A stretch of DNA of 64,000 bases from Pseudoalteromonas nigrifaciens (GCF_002221505.1 NZ_CP011037.1:310001-374000), one strand, 5' to 3'; counted from the stretch's first letter, positions 34,785 through 44,198 are shown. The notes: generated from the sequence alone by a model not told the origin. Numbers and translations are program-made.

Positions 34785-35789
34785 TTAATTTGTCTCAAAC
34801 GCTTTATCGTTTGGGTATACAACACCTAATTGCGCGCGAGCGGTATCAAGTACATGCATTACTTCAACACTAAGCTGGTGTGTATTAATATCCGATTGCG
34901 GCGCTTTTTGTGTCACCATTTGCATAAAATGATCAACTTCATATTTCATAAAATGCTCGTCAAAAGGCTGCGAAAGTAGTTCACGTTCACCGTTGTTAGC
35001 AATAAACTCTACTTTTTTGAGTTGCGACACTGCTTCAATCCGAATGCGGCCAAGTTCGCCTTGTATTTCGGTAATATTATCGCCTTGCGATATTTTTGAG
35101 TAGCTGATCACCGCTTGTTTATCGTGATAATTTAAGAGTACATCGCCTGCGCCATCTACACCTGTATCAAGGAGTACACCACTTGCGTGTACACTATTTG
35201 GTGCGCCCCACAGTGCTATTAATAAATACAGTGGATAAATGCCTAAATCAACCAAAGCACCATTAGCAAATTGAGGTAAAAAGGTATTTGGGCGCTCGCC
35301 ATTTTTATATTTATCGTAGCGCGACGAATATTGACTATATTGTCCAATAAACTTACGCGGCGTACCAATTTTTAGCATGGCCTGTTGCAACAGTGCAAAG
35401 TTGGGTAAATGCGTGGTCATCATGGCTTCCATATATAAGCATTGATGCTTTTTAGCGGTTGCTATAATAGCGGCTAGTTCGGCACTATTGGCCGCTGCTG
35501 GTTTTTCTCCCAGTACATGTTTACCTGCTGCTAAGCATTGCACTGCATATAACTGATGTAAGCTATTTGGTGCGGCAATATAAACGGCATCTACGTGCTC
35601 GTCTTGGCAAACTTGCTCTATTGAGGTAAATATTTTTGCTTGAGTATTTTTTGGGTGTTTAGCTAAAAAGGCTTCGCCGCTCGTTGTTGCGCGCGAGCAC
35701 ACACCATATAAATTAAAATCGATTAAGGTGTTGGCTGCTTTTAATAAGGTATCGCTAATAAAATTAGTACCGACAATAACAAAATTCAT
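34785..35789 (-). CDS. Gfo/Idh/MocA-family oxidoreductase
   Basis: An NAD(P)-dependent dehydrogenase of the glucose-fructose oxidoreductase type. The Rossmann start is FVIVGTNFISDTLL, and the catalytic-region motif GEKPAAANSAELAAI contains the conserved EKP lysine. The start at 35789 (ATG, preceded by AGGAATATCC) is chosen over the longer frame because the nucleotide-binding strand then begins at residue 2. The length is then 334 residues, normal for the family. The substrate, probably a sugar or polyol derivative, is unknown. Confidence 0.88.
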   Translation of the reverse strand: MNFVIVGTNFISDTLLKAANTLIDFNLYGVCSRATTSGEAFLAKHPKNTQAKIFTSIEQVCQDEHVDAVYIAAPNSLHQLYAVQCLAAGKHVLGEKPAAANSAELAAIIATAKKHQCLYMEAMMTTHLPNFALLQQAMLKIGTPRKFIGQYSQYSSRYDKYKNGERPNTFLPQFANGALVDLGIYPLYLLIALWGAPNSVHASGVLLDTGVDGAGDVLLNYHDKQAVISYSKISQGDNITEIQGELGRIRIEAVSQLKKVEFIANNGERELLSQPFDEHFMKYEVDHFMQMVTQKAPQSDINTHQLSVEVMHVLDTARAQLGVVYPNDKAFETN

Positions 35790-35957
35790 GGATATTCCTA
35801 AAAAACAATAAAAAGTAGAGGAAAAGTAAAGCTTATCATTTTTTAGTGTGCATATCGCGAGGAGAGAAAGTAAGTATAAAACCACAGAGGGAAAAAGTAA
35901 TAAAAAGGTTAAACCATCATATTAAAGTAGGTAGGTAAAACCTTTTAACTAATCAAA

Positions 35958-36254
35958 CTATTTAGGACAGTATGTTGATTCAACAGCGTAAGTAACACTA
36001 TGAGTAACTAGATACTTATTAGAAAGGTAGTTATTCACTGTCTTTTCGCACCATTGTAGTGCATCACCTTGGCTTTCATAACCGTTACCAGAGGCGTTCC
36101 AGCATTGCTTTAAGTCATTATCTCTATTTGAGGCAAGTATTGCGTTGGATTGAGTTATCTTACAAGAAGAGTAAGTTGACTTACTTGACCCATCTGAATT
36201 TGAGCCACAACCAACAAGAGTTAATGTAAGTGCTAATAATATATACTTTTTCAC
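35958..36254 (-). CDS. Small lipoprotein of unknown function
   Basis: 98 residues with a lipoprotein signal (MKKYILLALTLTLVGCGSN, lipobox VGC). The mature part has four Cys residues (SSCKI, KQCWN, LQWCE, STYCPK) that may form disulfides. I recognise no family. It is the second gene of a pair with the next exported protein (12-base gap). The region is AT-rich relative to neighbouring housekeeping genes. Confidence 0.65.
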   Translation of the reverse strand: MKKYILLALTLTLVGCGSNSDGSSKSTYSSCKITQSNAILASNRDNDLKQCWNASGNGYESQGDALQWCEKTVNNYLSNKYLVTHSVTYAVESTYCPK

Positions 36255-36266
36255 TTTGATACTCCG

Positions 36267-36590
36267 TTAGTATTTGTTTTGGTAACGTTCGTTAATTACG
36301 ACACGGCTTTGACAAGGAACTTCAAAAAAATCATGAACATTATTTTTAAATAATAATTCCAAGCTGTAATAAGAGTTACACTCAAACGAAACACCAGAAG
36401 CTGGAAGCACTGTAAATATTTCACCATAAATATCAACTTTAACAGTATCAATAGATAGATTTTGAATTGAGAGATAGTTAGAGTCAGTATGATAAACATC
36501 TACATTTTTAATTGGAGATGGTAGATCTCCAGCATTTGCAAGTGCTGAAAACAAAAGCCCTGCAGCTAAGGGGAACTTATAAAGTTTCAT
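36267..36590 (-). CDS. Small exported protein of unknown function
   Basis: 107 residues with a signal peptide (MKLYKFPLAAGLLFSALANA). The mature part is mostly beta-like with one Cys pair (FECNS and VPCQS). AGGACGACT precedes the ATG. It is followed after 12 bases by the lipoprotein gene, so both are probably co-transcribed. No family recognised. Confidence 0.6.
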   Translation of the reverse strand: MKLYKFPLAAGLLFSALANAGDLPSPIKNVDVYHTDSNYLSIQNLSIDTVKVDIYGEIFTVLPASGVSFECNSYYSLELLFKNNVHDFFEVPCQSRVVINERYQNKY

Positions 36591-36913
36591 AGTCGTCCTT
36601 TATGACATTATGGATAATATACTACTAAATCGACATTAGGATGAATGTTGATATTAGAGGCTGTATTGATGTATGGACAGCATATGATAGGAGTATTGAT
36701 AAGTTACTGCTTTAGCCATCCATAGCATAACAATATCTGTATTATAAATGCAATATAATAAATATCAATAACTAATTGTTTTTATAGATAAAAACTGAAC
36801 TTAGAAGAAGTTAATTCAGAGTGCTTTTAAACAAATAAAATCATCTGTAATTAGTGCTAATAAATTAGATTAGGGATAGAGAAAATAAAGGGAAACTAAA
36901 ATGAATTAGCAGA
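36591..36913. other. AT-rich intergenic region, no gene seen
   Basis: 323 bases without a credible frame, hairpin or repeat. It probably includes the promoter of the two small exported genes. Confidence 0.55.
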
Positions 36914-37912
36914 TCATTTTTTACTGCGCATTACGCGAGGAGAACAGCCAAACCAGCGTTTAACACTGGTGCTTAATGTGGCTTGCTCTTGATAACCCAA
37001 TAATTCTGATATGGTTGATATAGTAAGTTGCCCTTGTGTTAGGTAGTGCTGTGCAAGTGCACGGCGCGTGGTATCTTTGAGTTTTACAAAGCTGGTATTA
37101 TGCTTAGCTAGTTTGCGATGCAAAGTACGTGGATGCATATTAAGCGCCGCAGCAATCGTGTGATTAGAGCACTGATAAATAGGCAGCATGGGGCGCATTA
37201 ACGCGCTTACTTGAATGGGTAATGGGCTGTTGTATTGACTATTTTTAGCTAAAAAGTTTCGTGCAGCCTCTACGTTTGTCAGCTCCCCTTGTTCAAGTGC
37301 TATGCTTAAGTCTTGTTTCGCAATCACAATACCCGCGCTGTTACGGTGCTCTATTACTTTACAGTCAAAATAGCTGTTATAAGCATACTTACTGGTGGTG
37401 AGCTTTTGTGGTAAAAAAACCGTGATAGGTTTGCATTGGTTATTACTAAGCTTTTTAATCGCTCCCATTGCTAAGCCAATCGTTAGTTCGGTAGCTTGGT
37501 TAATGTTAGGTAGCGGGTTGAGGTTAATTTCGAACGATAAAAATAAGCTTTTATCGTCCTCTAATGGATGAGCCGTAAGCCGAAGAGCAGGGCTGTGCAA
37601 ATGTAAGTATTTAACCACCCAATCGAGTGCATCACTTAAATAGGTACCGCTTTTAGCGGCAATAGAAATATAACCCAAAATATCAAAACTTTGTCGGCTG
37701 GCGAGCTTTAAGCCAAAGCTGGGGCAATTAAATTGTTGTGCGCAGTATTCTAATAATGCTGCATAGCAACGATAGCTTACATATTGGTTTTCGAGCTGAG
37801 TAAAATCAACGTTAATATTACACGCTTGCATAATGGCAGTTACATTTGCGCCAAATTCTAAAATTAGCGTATCAATACCTTGTAAAGACGTGGCTCTTAT
37901 TAAGCTGCTCAT
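36914..37912 (-). CDS. AraC-family regulator (Arabinose_bd type)
   Basis: The start at 37912 (MSSLIRATSL, AAAGG in front) is chosen over a longer frame. The N-terminal effector domain (about 20-200) has the FGLKLASRQSFDILGYISIAA motif of the Arabinose_bd/OruR-like group. The C-terminal HTH_18 domain has HTIAAALNMHPRTLHRKL and the second helix-turn-helix TISTISELLGYQEQATLS. It is divergent from the GMC oxidoreductase gene (104-base gap), so it likely controls that gene. The effector may be the enzyme's alcohol substrate; that is inference. Confidence 0.88.
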   Translation of the reverse strand: MSSLIRATSLQGIDTLILEFGANVTAIMQACNINVDFTQLENQYVSYRCYAALLEYCAQQFNCPSFGLKLASRQSFDILGYISIAAKSGTYLSDALDWVVKYLHLHSPALRLTAHPLEDDKSLFLSFEINLNPLPNINQATELTIGLAMGAIKKLSNNQCKPITVFLPQKLTTSKYAYNSYFDCKVIEHRNSAGIVIAKQDLSIALEQGELTNVEAARNFLAKNSQYNSPLPIQVSALMRPMLPIYQCSNHTIAAALNMHPRTLHRKLAKHNTSFVKLKDTTRRALAQHYLTQGQLTISTISELLGYQEQATLSTSVKRWFGCSPRVMRSKK

Positions 37913-38016
37913 AGTTAACCTTTGCTGTTGAGTGTCTAAAAATATCAAGTTTTTATGTTTTTATCTATGCAATATTATGGTTATGGGCAATTTGTGAAAA
38001 TTATAAAAGGCATGCT

Positions 38017-39618
38017 ATGAATACAACATTTGACTACATTGTAGTAGGCGCGGGCAGTGCAGGGTGTGTTATTGCCTCGCGGCTATCAGAAAATGCCAAT
38101 GTAAGTGTGTGCTTAATTGAAGCAGGCTCTAGCGATAATACTGCTTTTGTACAAATGCCTGCAGGGGTTGCTGCAAGTGTGCCTTATGGTATTAATAGCT
38201 GGCATTACAATACAGTAGCGCAAAAAGAGCTGAATAATCGCTGTGGTTTTATGCCACGAGGTAAGGTATTGGGTGGCTCAAGCTCTATTAATGCCATGGT
38301 GTATATTAGAGGCAATAAATACGATTACGATCAGTGGGCGGCCAATGGCAATAGTGGCTGGGATTATGACAGTTTATTACCCTACTTTATAAAAGCCGAA
38401 AACAATAAAACATTTACCAATAGTGAGTTACATGGCACACAAGGGCCACTTCACGTACAAGAATTGAATGAGCCAAGCCCAGTAAATCAATGTTTTTTAA
38501 ATGCCTGCGTTGAGCAAGGGGTGAGTTTAAATAACGATATAAATGCAACCGAGCAGCAAGGTGCTAGGCTTTCACAGGTTACGCAACATAATGGAGAGCG
38601 TTGCAGCGCAGCTAAAGCGTACTTAACTCCTCATTTAAAACGTGCAAACTTAACCGTATTAACCAATAGCCATGTAAATAAAGTAATAATAAACAATAAT
38701 ATGGCGCAAGGTGTACAAATTGAACGTAATAAACAGGTGGTTAATTTATACGCCAATAACGAAGTGATCCTCAGTGCCGGGGCAATTAATTCGCCGCAAC
38801 TATTAATGCTTTCAGGAGTTGGCCCCAGCAACCATTTACACGCACATAATATTAAGGTGATAGTACCATTAGAAGGGGTGGGGGCTAACTTACACGACCA
38901 CCTTACAGTGGTGCCTTTGTATAGAGCAAAAACCAGTAAAGGCACGTTTGGCTTGAGTATCCTAGGGGCTGCTAGGGTGTTAAAAGGCTGTATAGATTGG
39001 TTTAGTAAGCGCCAAGGGTGCTTAACTACTAACTTTGCAGAGTCGCATGCATTTATTAAGTTATTTGATGACTCCCCTGCGCCAGACGTACAGCTAGAGT
39101 TTGTGCTGGGTTTAGTGGATGATCACAGCCGAAAATTACACACCGGCCATGGTTACAGTATTCATAGTAGTATTATGCGCCCTAAAAGCCGCGGTGCTGT
39201 TAAGTTAGCCGATAGTGATCCGCGCAGCGCGCCGCTAATCGATCCTAATTATTTAAGCCATCCCGACGATATAAAAGTGATGTTACAGGGCCTTAAAAAA
39301 ACACTACAAATAATGCAAAGCAGTGCATTTGATGCCATTCGTGGTGACATGGTTTACCCGCTTGATATAAATAACGATGAGCAATTGATTGAATTTATTC
39401 GTCAAACGGCCGATACCGAATACCATCCAGTAGGCACCTGTAAAATGGGTAATGATCCACTTGCAGTGGTTGACAATGAGCTGCGAGTTTACGCTATACA
39501 AGGGCTACGTGTAGTAGACGCCTCAATTATGCCCAGCATAATAACCGGTAACACCAATGCTGCGGTTATTGCTATTGCTGAAAAAGCGGCCGATTTAATT
39601 AAGCAGGCTAATCCTTAA
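38017..39618 (+). CDS. GMC-family FAD-dependent alcohol/choline dehydrogenase
   Basis: A flavoprotein oxidising primary alcohols or similar substrates. The FAD-binding motif is YIVVGAGSAGCVIASRL and the first GMC signature is RGKVLGGSSSINAMVY. The second signature is LSAGAINSPQLLMLSGVGP. The catalytic His is in TEYHPVGTCKMG, and the second conserved pair is in ITGNTNAAVIAIAEKAA. Length 533 matches BetA- and AlkJ-like enzymes. No aldehyde dehydrogenase is adjacent, which argues against a betaine operon. A divergent AraC regulator lies upstream. Confidence 0.92.
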   Translation: MNTTFDYIVVGAGSAGCVIASRLSENANVSVCLIEAGSSDNTAFVQMPAGVAASVPYGINSWHYNTVAQKELNNRCGFMPRGKVLGGSSSINAMVYIRGNKYDYDQWAANGNSGWDYDSLLPYFIKAENNKTFTNSELHGTQGPLHVQELNEPSPVNQCFLNACVEQGVSLNNDINATEQQGARLSQVTQHNGERCSAAKAYLTPHLKRANLTVLTNSHVNKVIINNNMAQGVQIERNKQVVNLYANNEVILSAGAINSPQLLMLSGVGPSNHLHAHNIKVIVPLEGVGANLHDHLTVVPLYRAKTSKGTFGLSILGAARVLKGCIDWFSKRQGCLTTNFAESHAFIKLFDDSPAPDVQLEFVLGLVDDHSRKLHTGHGYSIHSSIMRPKSRGAVKLADSDPRSAPLIDPNYLSHPDDIKVMLQGLKKTLQIMQSSAFDAIRGDMVYPLDINNDEQLIEFIRQTADTEYHPVGTCKMGNDPLAVVDNELRVYAIQGLRVVDASIMPSIITGNTNAAVIAIAEKAADLIKQANP

Positions 39619-39626
39619 ATTAAGCG

Positions 39627-40430
39627 TTAAGCATAAAAGGCATTAAGCCATTGTTGCCAGTCGTGTTCTAGGCGCAGCATTTGCTGATGCTTTTTGGCAT
39701 TTAAGTGTTTGTTTTCGTCCTCGGTTGCCATATAAGGGCCAACACGACAAAGTGGGCAGTGATTTGGGGTTAAATAATGCGGCAAAGTAAGATGACAGCT
39801 TAACTCGCTATGCTGTTTTGGGCTAAATACATAGGTAATACCGCTGGTGTCTTTTACGTGTTTATCACGGTCAACATTGCGAATTTTATAACCAGCAAAG
39901 CGGCTAATATCAAACGGCATTTGCCCTAAATACTCAGCGTTTAAATGTGCATTTAAACTGCCTTCTATATTCCACTCCCGATAAGGCTTTACGTCTTTTG
40001 AAGTGATATAGCACAGCATTGGGCCATTGGGGTTAAGTGCATACTCGTTAGCGTATTTTATAAATTGGTGCAGTAAAGCACGATTAAATACGTTCATACT
40101 GGTTTGTTGAGTATTGTTTTCAAACGCTTCGCGGCCCACAAAGGCAGGAACAAGCGGAAATTGAAAAATAACCACATCAAAGCTATGTAAGTTAACGTTT
40201 AGGTTTTGCCAGCAATGGGGTTTTGTAACATCAAAGCTATTAAGTACGGTTACTTTATTGGCTTTTAAAGTGCTTAGTGCATTGTCTTGGTATTTATACT
40301 CAATAGTTGCTGCGTCATCAAACGTAGAGGCAACCAACAAACTCGGCTTTAGGTGTTGATGCAGCGCGTTAGAAAACGATAAATCGCCATCGCCCACAGT
40401 GAGTATTTTCCATTTGGGATTTAGGTACAT
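39627..40430 (-). CDS. BMT5-like (DUF2431) methyltransferase with C2H2 zinc finger
   Basis: The N-terminus WKILTVGDGDLSFSNAL is the SAM-binding signature of the family whose eukaryotic members (yeast Bmt5) methylate uridine in large-subunit rRNA. Later motifs include VASTFDD, NSFDVTK and DVVIFQFPLV, which follow the Bmt5 Rossmann order. The C-terminus has a C-x2-C-x13-H-x5-H unit (C225, C228, H242, H248) like U1- or matrin-type zinc fingers, which bind RNA in eukaryotes. It stands alone, convergent with the GMC gene (8-base gap). The rRNA target is an inference. Confidence 0.75.
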   Translation of the reverse strand: MYLNPKWKILTVGDGDLSFSNALHQHLKPSLLVASTFDDAATIEYKYQDNALSTLKANKVTVLNSFDVTKPHCWQNLNVNLHSFDVVIFQFPLVPAFVGREAFENNTQQTSMNVFNRALLHQFIKYANEYALNPNGPMLCYITSKDVKPYREWNIEGSLNAHLNAEYLGQMPFDISRFAGYKIRNVDRDKHVKDTSGITYVFSPKQHSELSCHLTLPHYLTPNHCPLCRVGPYMATEDENKHLNAKKHQQMLRLEHDWQQWLNAFYA

Positions 40431-40516
40431 AAGTTATTTAATCTGGACTCTGGTTAAGAGATTTACTAACGTATTGAATCATATTTATATTTAATTTTAT
40501 TTTCTCTAGCCAGAGG

Positions 40517-40595
40517 TTTTCAGTGAAAACAAGGCGAATTTACGCGTCAATAGCTGGCCTATTGCAAGAAAATTCAACGCAGTTAGCGCTGAAAA
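40517..40595. repeat. Nested palindrome (interspersed-repeat candidate)
   Basis: Serial complementary blocks fold into one long hairpin: TTTTCAG (40517) with CTGAAAA (40589), GAATTT (40536) with AAATTC (40570), and CAATAG (40548) with CTATTG (40559) around a CTGGC loop. It lies between two minus-strand genes. It resembles palindromic repeats I associate with Pseudoalteromonas intergenic regions, but that memory is not checked. Confidence 0.55.
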
Positions 40596-40613
40596 TAGCT
40601 GCTTGAGATCAGG

Positions 40614-41018
40614 TTATTTAGTATTTTTATCGCTATTTGCAATGATAACGTCGGCGTTATTATTTAGCGCTTGTTGCTCATATAAACGCAGCATGGCTAA
40701 ACGTGTTTTTAACCCTTCAATGGCCACTTGCTTAAGTATAAGGTTAAAGGTAATTAAAATTGCGAACATAATATGAATAGGGCCATGGGTAAAGCCAGCG
40801 TCTATGTCGTAAATAGATAAGCCAAACAAAACAAATAATACCACCATAAGTATTTCAATGAGTTGATTAGAATAAAAGCTCAGACGGCCTTCACTTTTAT
40901 GATCTTTTTTTATACTAATGGCACAAAAAAATGGAATAACTTTAATTTTAAATACCGCTTTTTTTTCTACGTAGTTTTCGCCAAGCGTATTAAGTTGCTG
41001 GCGCAATTGGTCAATCAT
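40614..41018 (-). CDS. Unknown small membrane protein
   Basis: 134 residues with two hydrophobic segments (about 50-68 and 79-96) and charged ends. I recognise no family. It is followed on the same strand by no other gene and preceded by the DUF3429 gene (28-base gap), so both are likely in one transcript. Confidence 0.6.
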   Translation of the reverse strand: MIDQLRQQLNTLGENYVEKKAVFKIKVIPFFCAISIKKDHKSEGRLSFYSNQLIEILMVVLFVLFGLSIYDIDAGFTHGPIHIMFAILITFNLILKQVAIEGLKTRLAMLRLYEQQALNNNADVIIANSDKNTK

Positions 41019-41046
41019 GGTGTGCCCTTAAGCGCAATAGTTTAAA

Positions 41047-41466
41047 TTAGTTAGGGTAAATGCTCATACCAATAGTAAATATATGGCATACAAACACCAC
41101 AGAGGTAAGTACAAAACGCATTTTTTGATAATCTTTATGGTAGCTTTGCCATTGCGGTGAGGCTTTTTCAAAAATAAGCACCAACCAAAAGCTTACCGCT
41201 AACCATGCAAGCGCCCATTCAACTGGTAAAAATGATAAAAACGGTACAGGTATAACTACAATAACTGCTTTTATAGCATTACTGTAACTTTGCTCACCAG
41301 CGCGCCATAAGTTACCCGCCATAAAGGCTAAAATAGCAATGCTGTAAAAAGTAAAAAACTCTAAGTTTACACTGTTACTGCCAAACATTAGTGGCCAACC
41401 AACACAGCCTAAAAATGGGAGTAAGCCCAAGTAGCCTAGTTGTATGTGGTTAATAAATTTTTCCAT
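41047..41466 (-). CDS. DUF3429-family membrane protein
   Basis: 139 residues with four to five hydrophobic segments. The pattern LGYLGLLPFLGCVGWPL, IAILAFMAGNLWRAGEQ and WQSYHKDYQKMRFVLTSVV is that of DUF3429, a family of unknown function common in marine gammaproteobacteria. It is upstream of the small membrane-protein gene on the same strand. Confidence 0.82.
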   Translation of the reverse strand: MEKFINHIQLGYLGLLPFLGCVGWPLMFGSNSVNLEFFTFYSIAILAFMAGNLWRAGEQSYSNAIKAVIVVIPVPFLSFLPVEWALAWLAVSFWLVLIFEKASPQWQSYHKDYQKMRFVLTSVVFVCHIFTIGMSIYPN

Positions 41467-41584
41467 AACAGCACGCCTCGTTTATATGGTGAGTATTTAG
41501 CGCGGCTATTGTAACAGTATTACTAATAGCTACCTTAAAAAATTGCGTATAAAAGTAATTTGCCAAGCCACCATCTTAAAAACT

Positions 41585-41597
41585 GATTGAATCAATC
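41585..41597. promoter_or_regulatory. Palindrome upstream of ahpC
   Basis: GATTGAATCAATC is a near-perfect dyad, and a further AATC follows ten bases later. It lies 125 bases upstream of ahpC. OxyR usually controls ahpC and uses tandem short dyads, but this motif does not closely match the ATAG-type consensus, so the assignment is tentative. Confidence 0.3.
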
Positions 41598-41722
41598 TAA
41601 ACAATCAATTTTATTTAAATCTTCATTAGCCTTATAGTATTAATCAAGCCAACGCAGAAGGTCGTTTAAAACGATAGCGTTGATTACTTTTTAAATACAT
41701 TAAACATAAATGAGGAAATACC

Positions 41723-42292
41723 ATGAGCACTTCATTAATCAACACAAAATTACAACCATTCAATGCAACCGCTTACCACAACGGCGACTTTGTAGAATTA
41801 TCTGAAAAAGACGTACTTGGTAAATGGTCTATTTTCTTCTTTTACCCAGCTGATTTCACTTTTGTATGTCCAACTGAACTTGGCGACATGGCAGATTATT
41901 ACGCACAATTACAAGAAATGGGCGTAGAAGTTTATTCAGTATCTACCGATACTCATTTTACTCACAAAGCATGGCACGACACGTCAGACACAATAGGTAA
42001 AATTACTTACCCTATGATTGGCGACCCAACAGGGCGTATTACACGTAGCTTTGGCGTAATGATCGAAGAAGAAGGCTTAGCACTTCGCGGAACATTTGTA
42101 ATGAACCCAGAAGGCGAAATTAAAATTATCGAAACTCACGATTTAGGTATTGGCCGTAGCGCTAAAGAACTTGTTCGTAAAGTACAAGCTGCACAATACA
42201 TTGCAACGCACGACGGTGAAGTTTGCCCTGCATCTTGGCAGCCAGGTGAAGACACACTTGCACCTTCACTAGACCTAGTTGGTAAAATCTAA
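41723..42292 (+). CDS. ahpC: Alkyl hydroperoxide reductase peroxiredoxin subunit
   Basis: AhpC is a typical 2-Cys peroxiredoxin that reduces hydrogen peroxide and organic peroxides and is recharged by AhpF. The peroxidatic Cys is at 49 (DFTFVCPTE) and the resolving Cys at 168 (DGEVCPASW). Length 189 equals the enterobacterial enzyme. AGGAAATACC lies ahead of the ATG. It is followed by ahpF after 150 bases containing a strong hairpin, so the two subunits may be made in unequal amounts. Confidence 0.97.
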   Translation: MSTSLINTKLQPFNATAYHNGDFVELSEKDVLGKWSIFFFYPADFTFVCPTELGDMADYYAQLQEMGVEVYSVSTDTHFTHKAWHDTSDTIGKITYPMIGDPTGRITRSFGVMIEEEGLALRGTFVMNPEGEIKIIETHDLGIGRSAKELVRKVQAAQYIATHDGEVCPASWQPGEDTLAPSLDLVGKI

Positions 42293-42308
42293 GTACTCGA
42301 TTTACCAA

Positions 42309-42329
42309 GTAAGGGCAGGTAACTGCCCT
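42309..42329 (+). terminator. Hairpin between ahpC and ahpF
   Basis: AAGGGCAG pairs with CTGCCCTT around a GTAA loop. The bases after it (AAATCAACG) lack a T-run, so it more likely causes partial attenuation or protects the ahpC 3' end than full termination. Confidence 0.55.
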
Positions 42330-42442
42330 TAAATCAACGAACATCCGTTTGTTGGTGCCTCCTATATCAATATACTTGTTTAAGCACATGCATTATTTGG
42401 CATGGGAGGCTTGCTGTTTAAATTTTCTAAAAGGGTTAAGCC

Positions 42443-44014
42443 ATGTTAGATAACAACATAAAAAATCAATTAAAAAGCCATTTTGAATCGCTTACTCAAC
42501 CTGTTGAGCTGCTTATCGCCTTGGACGACAGCAAAAAATCAACAGAAGTAGCAAGCTTAGCAAATGATTTAGCCTCACTAAGCGATAAATTTACGGTAAT
42601 AAACAACCCAGACACAAGCGCGCGTCGTCCGTCAATGGTTGTACATTCACCTATTAAAAACACCCATATTACGTTTGCGGGTGTACCTATGGGCCACGAA
42701 TTCACTAGTTTAGTGTTAGCGCTATTGCACACTGGCGGACATGCCAGTAAAGCAAAAGCCGAGGACATTGAACAAATAAAGTCGCTCGACCAAGCGCTTA
42801 ATTTTGAAGTGTATATAAGCTTAAGTTGTCAAACCTGCCCACAAGTAGTGCAGGCTTTAAATACAATGGCAGCAACGAATAATAAAATTAAAGCCACCAT
42901 GATAGATGGCGCGTTATTTCAAGGCGAAGTAGAAGAGCGCAACATTTTAGCTGTACCGGCTGTTTATTTAAATGGCGAACCATTTAGCCAAGGTGCACTA
43001 AGCCTAACCGACATACTCAATAAAGTAGATAGCAAAGGTGCAATGCGCCAAGCTGAGTCGTTAAGTAAAAAAGAAAAGTTTGACGTGTTAGTTATTGGTG
43101 GTGGGCCTGCGGGTGCATCGGCTGCTATTTACTCAGCACGAAAAGGGTTAAACACCGGTATTGTTGCAGATAGGTTTGGCGGACAAGTAGCCGATACTTT
43201 AGCAATCGAAAACTTTATTTCGATTAAAGCCACCGAAGGGCCAAAACTGGTAGCGCAACTAGAAGAGCACGTAAAAGAATACGATGTAGATGTAATGCAT
43301 AATCAACGCGCAGCTAGGCTTAGTCGCAATAATAATGGTTACGAAATTACTCTAGAAAACGGCGCGGTACTGAGTGCTAAGTCGCTGGTACTGGCAACAG
43401 GTGCACGCTGGCGCGAAATGAACGTGACTGGCGAGCAACAATATCGTGGCCACGGTGTGGCATATTGCCCACATTGCGATGGGCCCTTATTTAAAGGCAA
43501 ACCAGTTGCGGTAATTGGTGGCGGTAATTCAGGTATAGAAGCCGCGATTGATTTAGCCAATATTGTAGAGCATGTAACGGTACTTGAATTTGCCGATACA
43601 TTACGTGCCGACGAAGTACTTATTCGCAAAGCTAGCAGTATGGCTAATATTACTATTATTAAAAGTGCACAAACAACCGAAGTACTCGGCGATGGCAAAA
43701 AAGTAACCGGTTTAACTTACACCGACCGCGTAAGTGGCGACAGTAAGCAACTCACTCTTGCGGGCATATTTGTACAAATTGGTTTAATACCAAATACAGA
43801 ATGGCTAAAAGACAGCGAGCTTGAACTGAGCAAATTTGGTGAGATTTTAATTGATGCCAAAGGCGCAACATCACTCCCAGGCGTTTATGGTGCGGGGGAT
43901 GCAACCAATACGCCATTTAAGCAAATAATAATTGCTATGGGCAGTGGTGCAACAGCCAGTTTAGGTGCGTTTGATTACTTAATTCGCCACAGCGATGAAA
44001 CAGAGCAAGCTTAA
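42443..44014 (+). CDS. ahpF: Alkyl hydroperoxide reductase flavoprotein subunit
   Basis: AhpF passes electrons from NADH through FAD and two disulfides to AhpC. The N-terminal double-thioredoxin domain has its active CxxC at 129-132 (SCQTCP). The FAD domain begins [27 protein letters not shown] at about 213, the second active CxxC is at 342-345 (YCPHCDG), and the NAD-binding [13 protein letters not shown] follows. The C-terminal [19 protein letters not shown] binds FAD. Length 523 is normal. It follows ahpC as in most proteobacteria. Confidence 0.96.
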   Translation: MLDNNIKNQLKSHFESLTQPVELLIALDDSKKSTEVASLANDLASLSDKFTVINNPDTSARRPSMVVHSPIKNTHITFAGVPMGHEFTSLVLALLHTGGHASKAKAEDIEQIKSLDQALNFEVYISLSCQTCPQVVQALNTMAATNNKIKATMIDGALFQGEVEERNILAVPAVYLNGEPFSQGALSLTDILNKVDSKGAMRQAESLSKKEKFDVLVIGGGPAGASAAIYSARKGLNTGIVADRFGGQVADTLAIENFISIKATEGPKLVAQLEEHVKEYDVDVMHNQRAARLSRNNNGYEITLENGAVLSAKSLVLATGARWREMNVTGEQQYRGHGVAYCPHCDGPLFKGKPVAVIGGGNSGIEAAIDLANIVEHVTVLEFADTLRADEVLIRKASSMANITIIKSAQTTEVLGDGKKVTGLTYTDRVSGDSKQLTLAGIFVQIGLIPNTEWLKDSELELSKFGEILIDAKGATSLPGVYGAGDATNTPFKQIIIAMGSGATASLGAFDYLIRHSDETEQA

Positions 44015-44095
44015 TTTAGTTAATCTGCATCAGGTTAGTTAAAAAACGTCTCTTGATATAACAGCAAAAATACACCCATAGCTGTTTGTTCACCC

Positions 44096-44127
44096 AAGCC
44101 GCCCTTCTCCAAAGGCGGCTTTTTTTA
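44096..44127. terminator. Rho-independent terminator after ahpF
   Basis: AAGCCGCC pairs with GGCGGCTT and is followed by TTTTTT. It lies 80 bases after the ahpF stop. Confidence 0.88.
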
Positions 44128-44198
44128 TATTTAATTTAGGGGTTAAATAAACACTGATTATTTTTGTTTTTTAACATGCAGCGTTTATAAGCTGTATG

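Noticed and set aside
36296..36499. Alternative-frame 67-residue protein inside the small exported gene
   Set aside because: The overlapping frame at 36267-36590 has a signal peptide and ribosome binding site; the alternative is a shadow.
38017..39618. Choline-to-betaine operon (betA)
   Set aside because: No betaine aldehyde dehydrogenase, BetI or choline transporter gene is adjacent, and the divergent regulator is of the AraC type.
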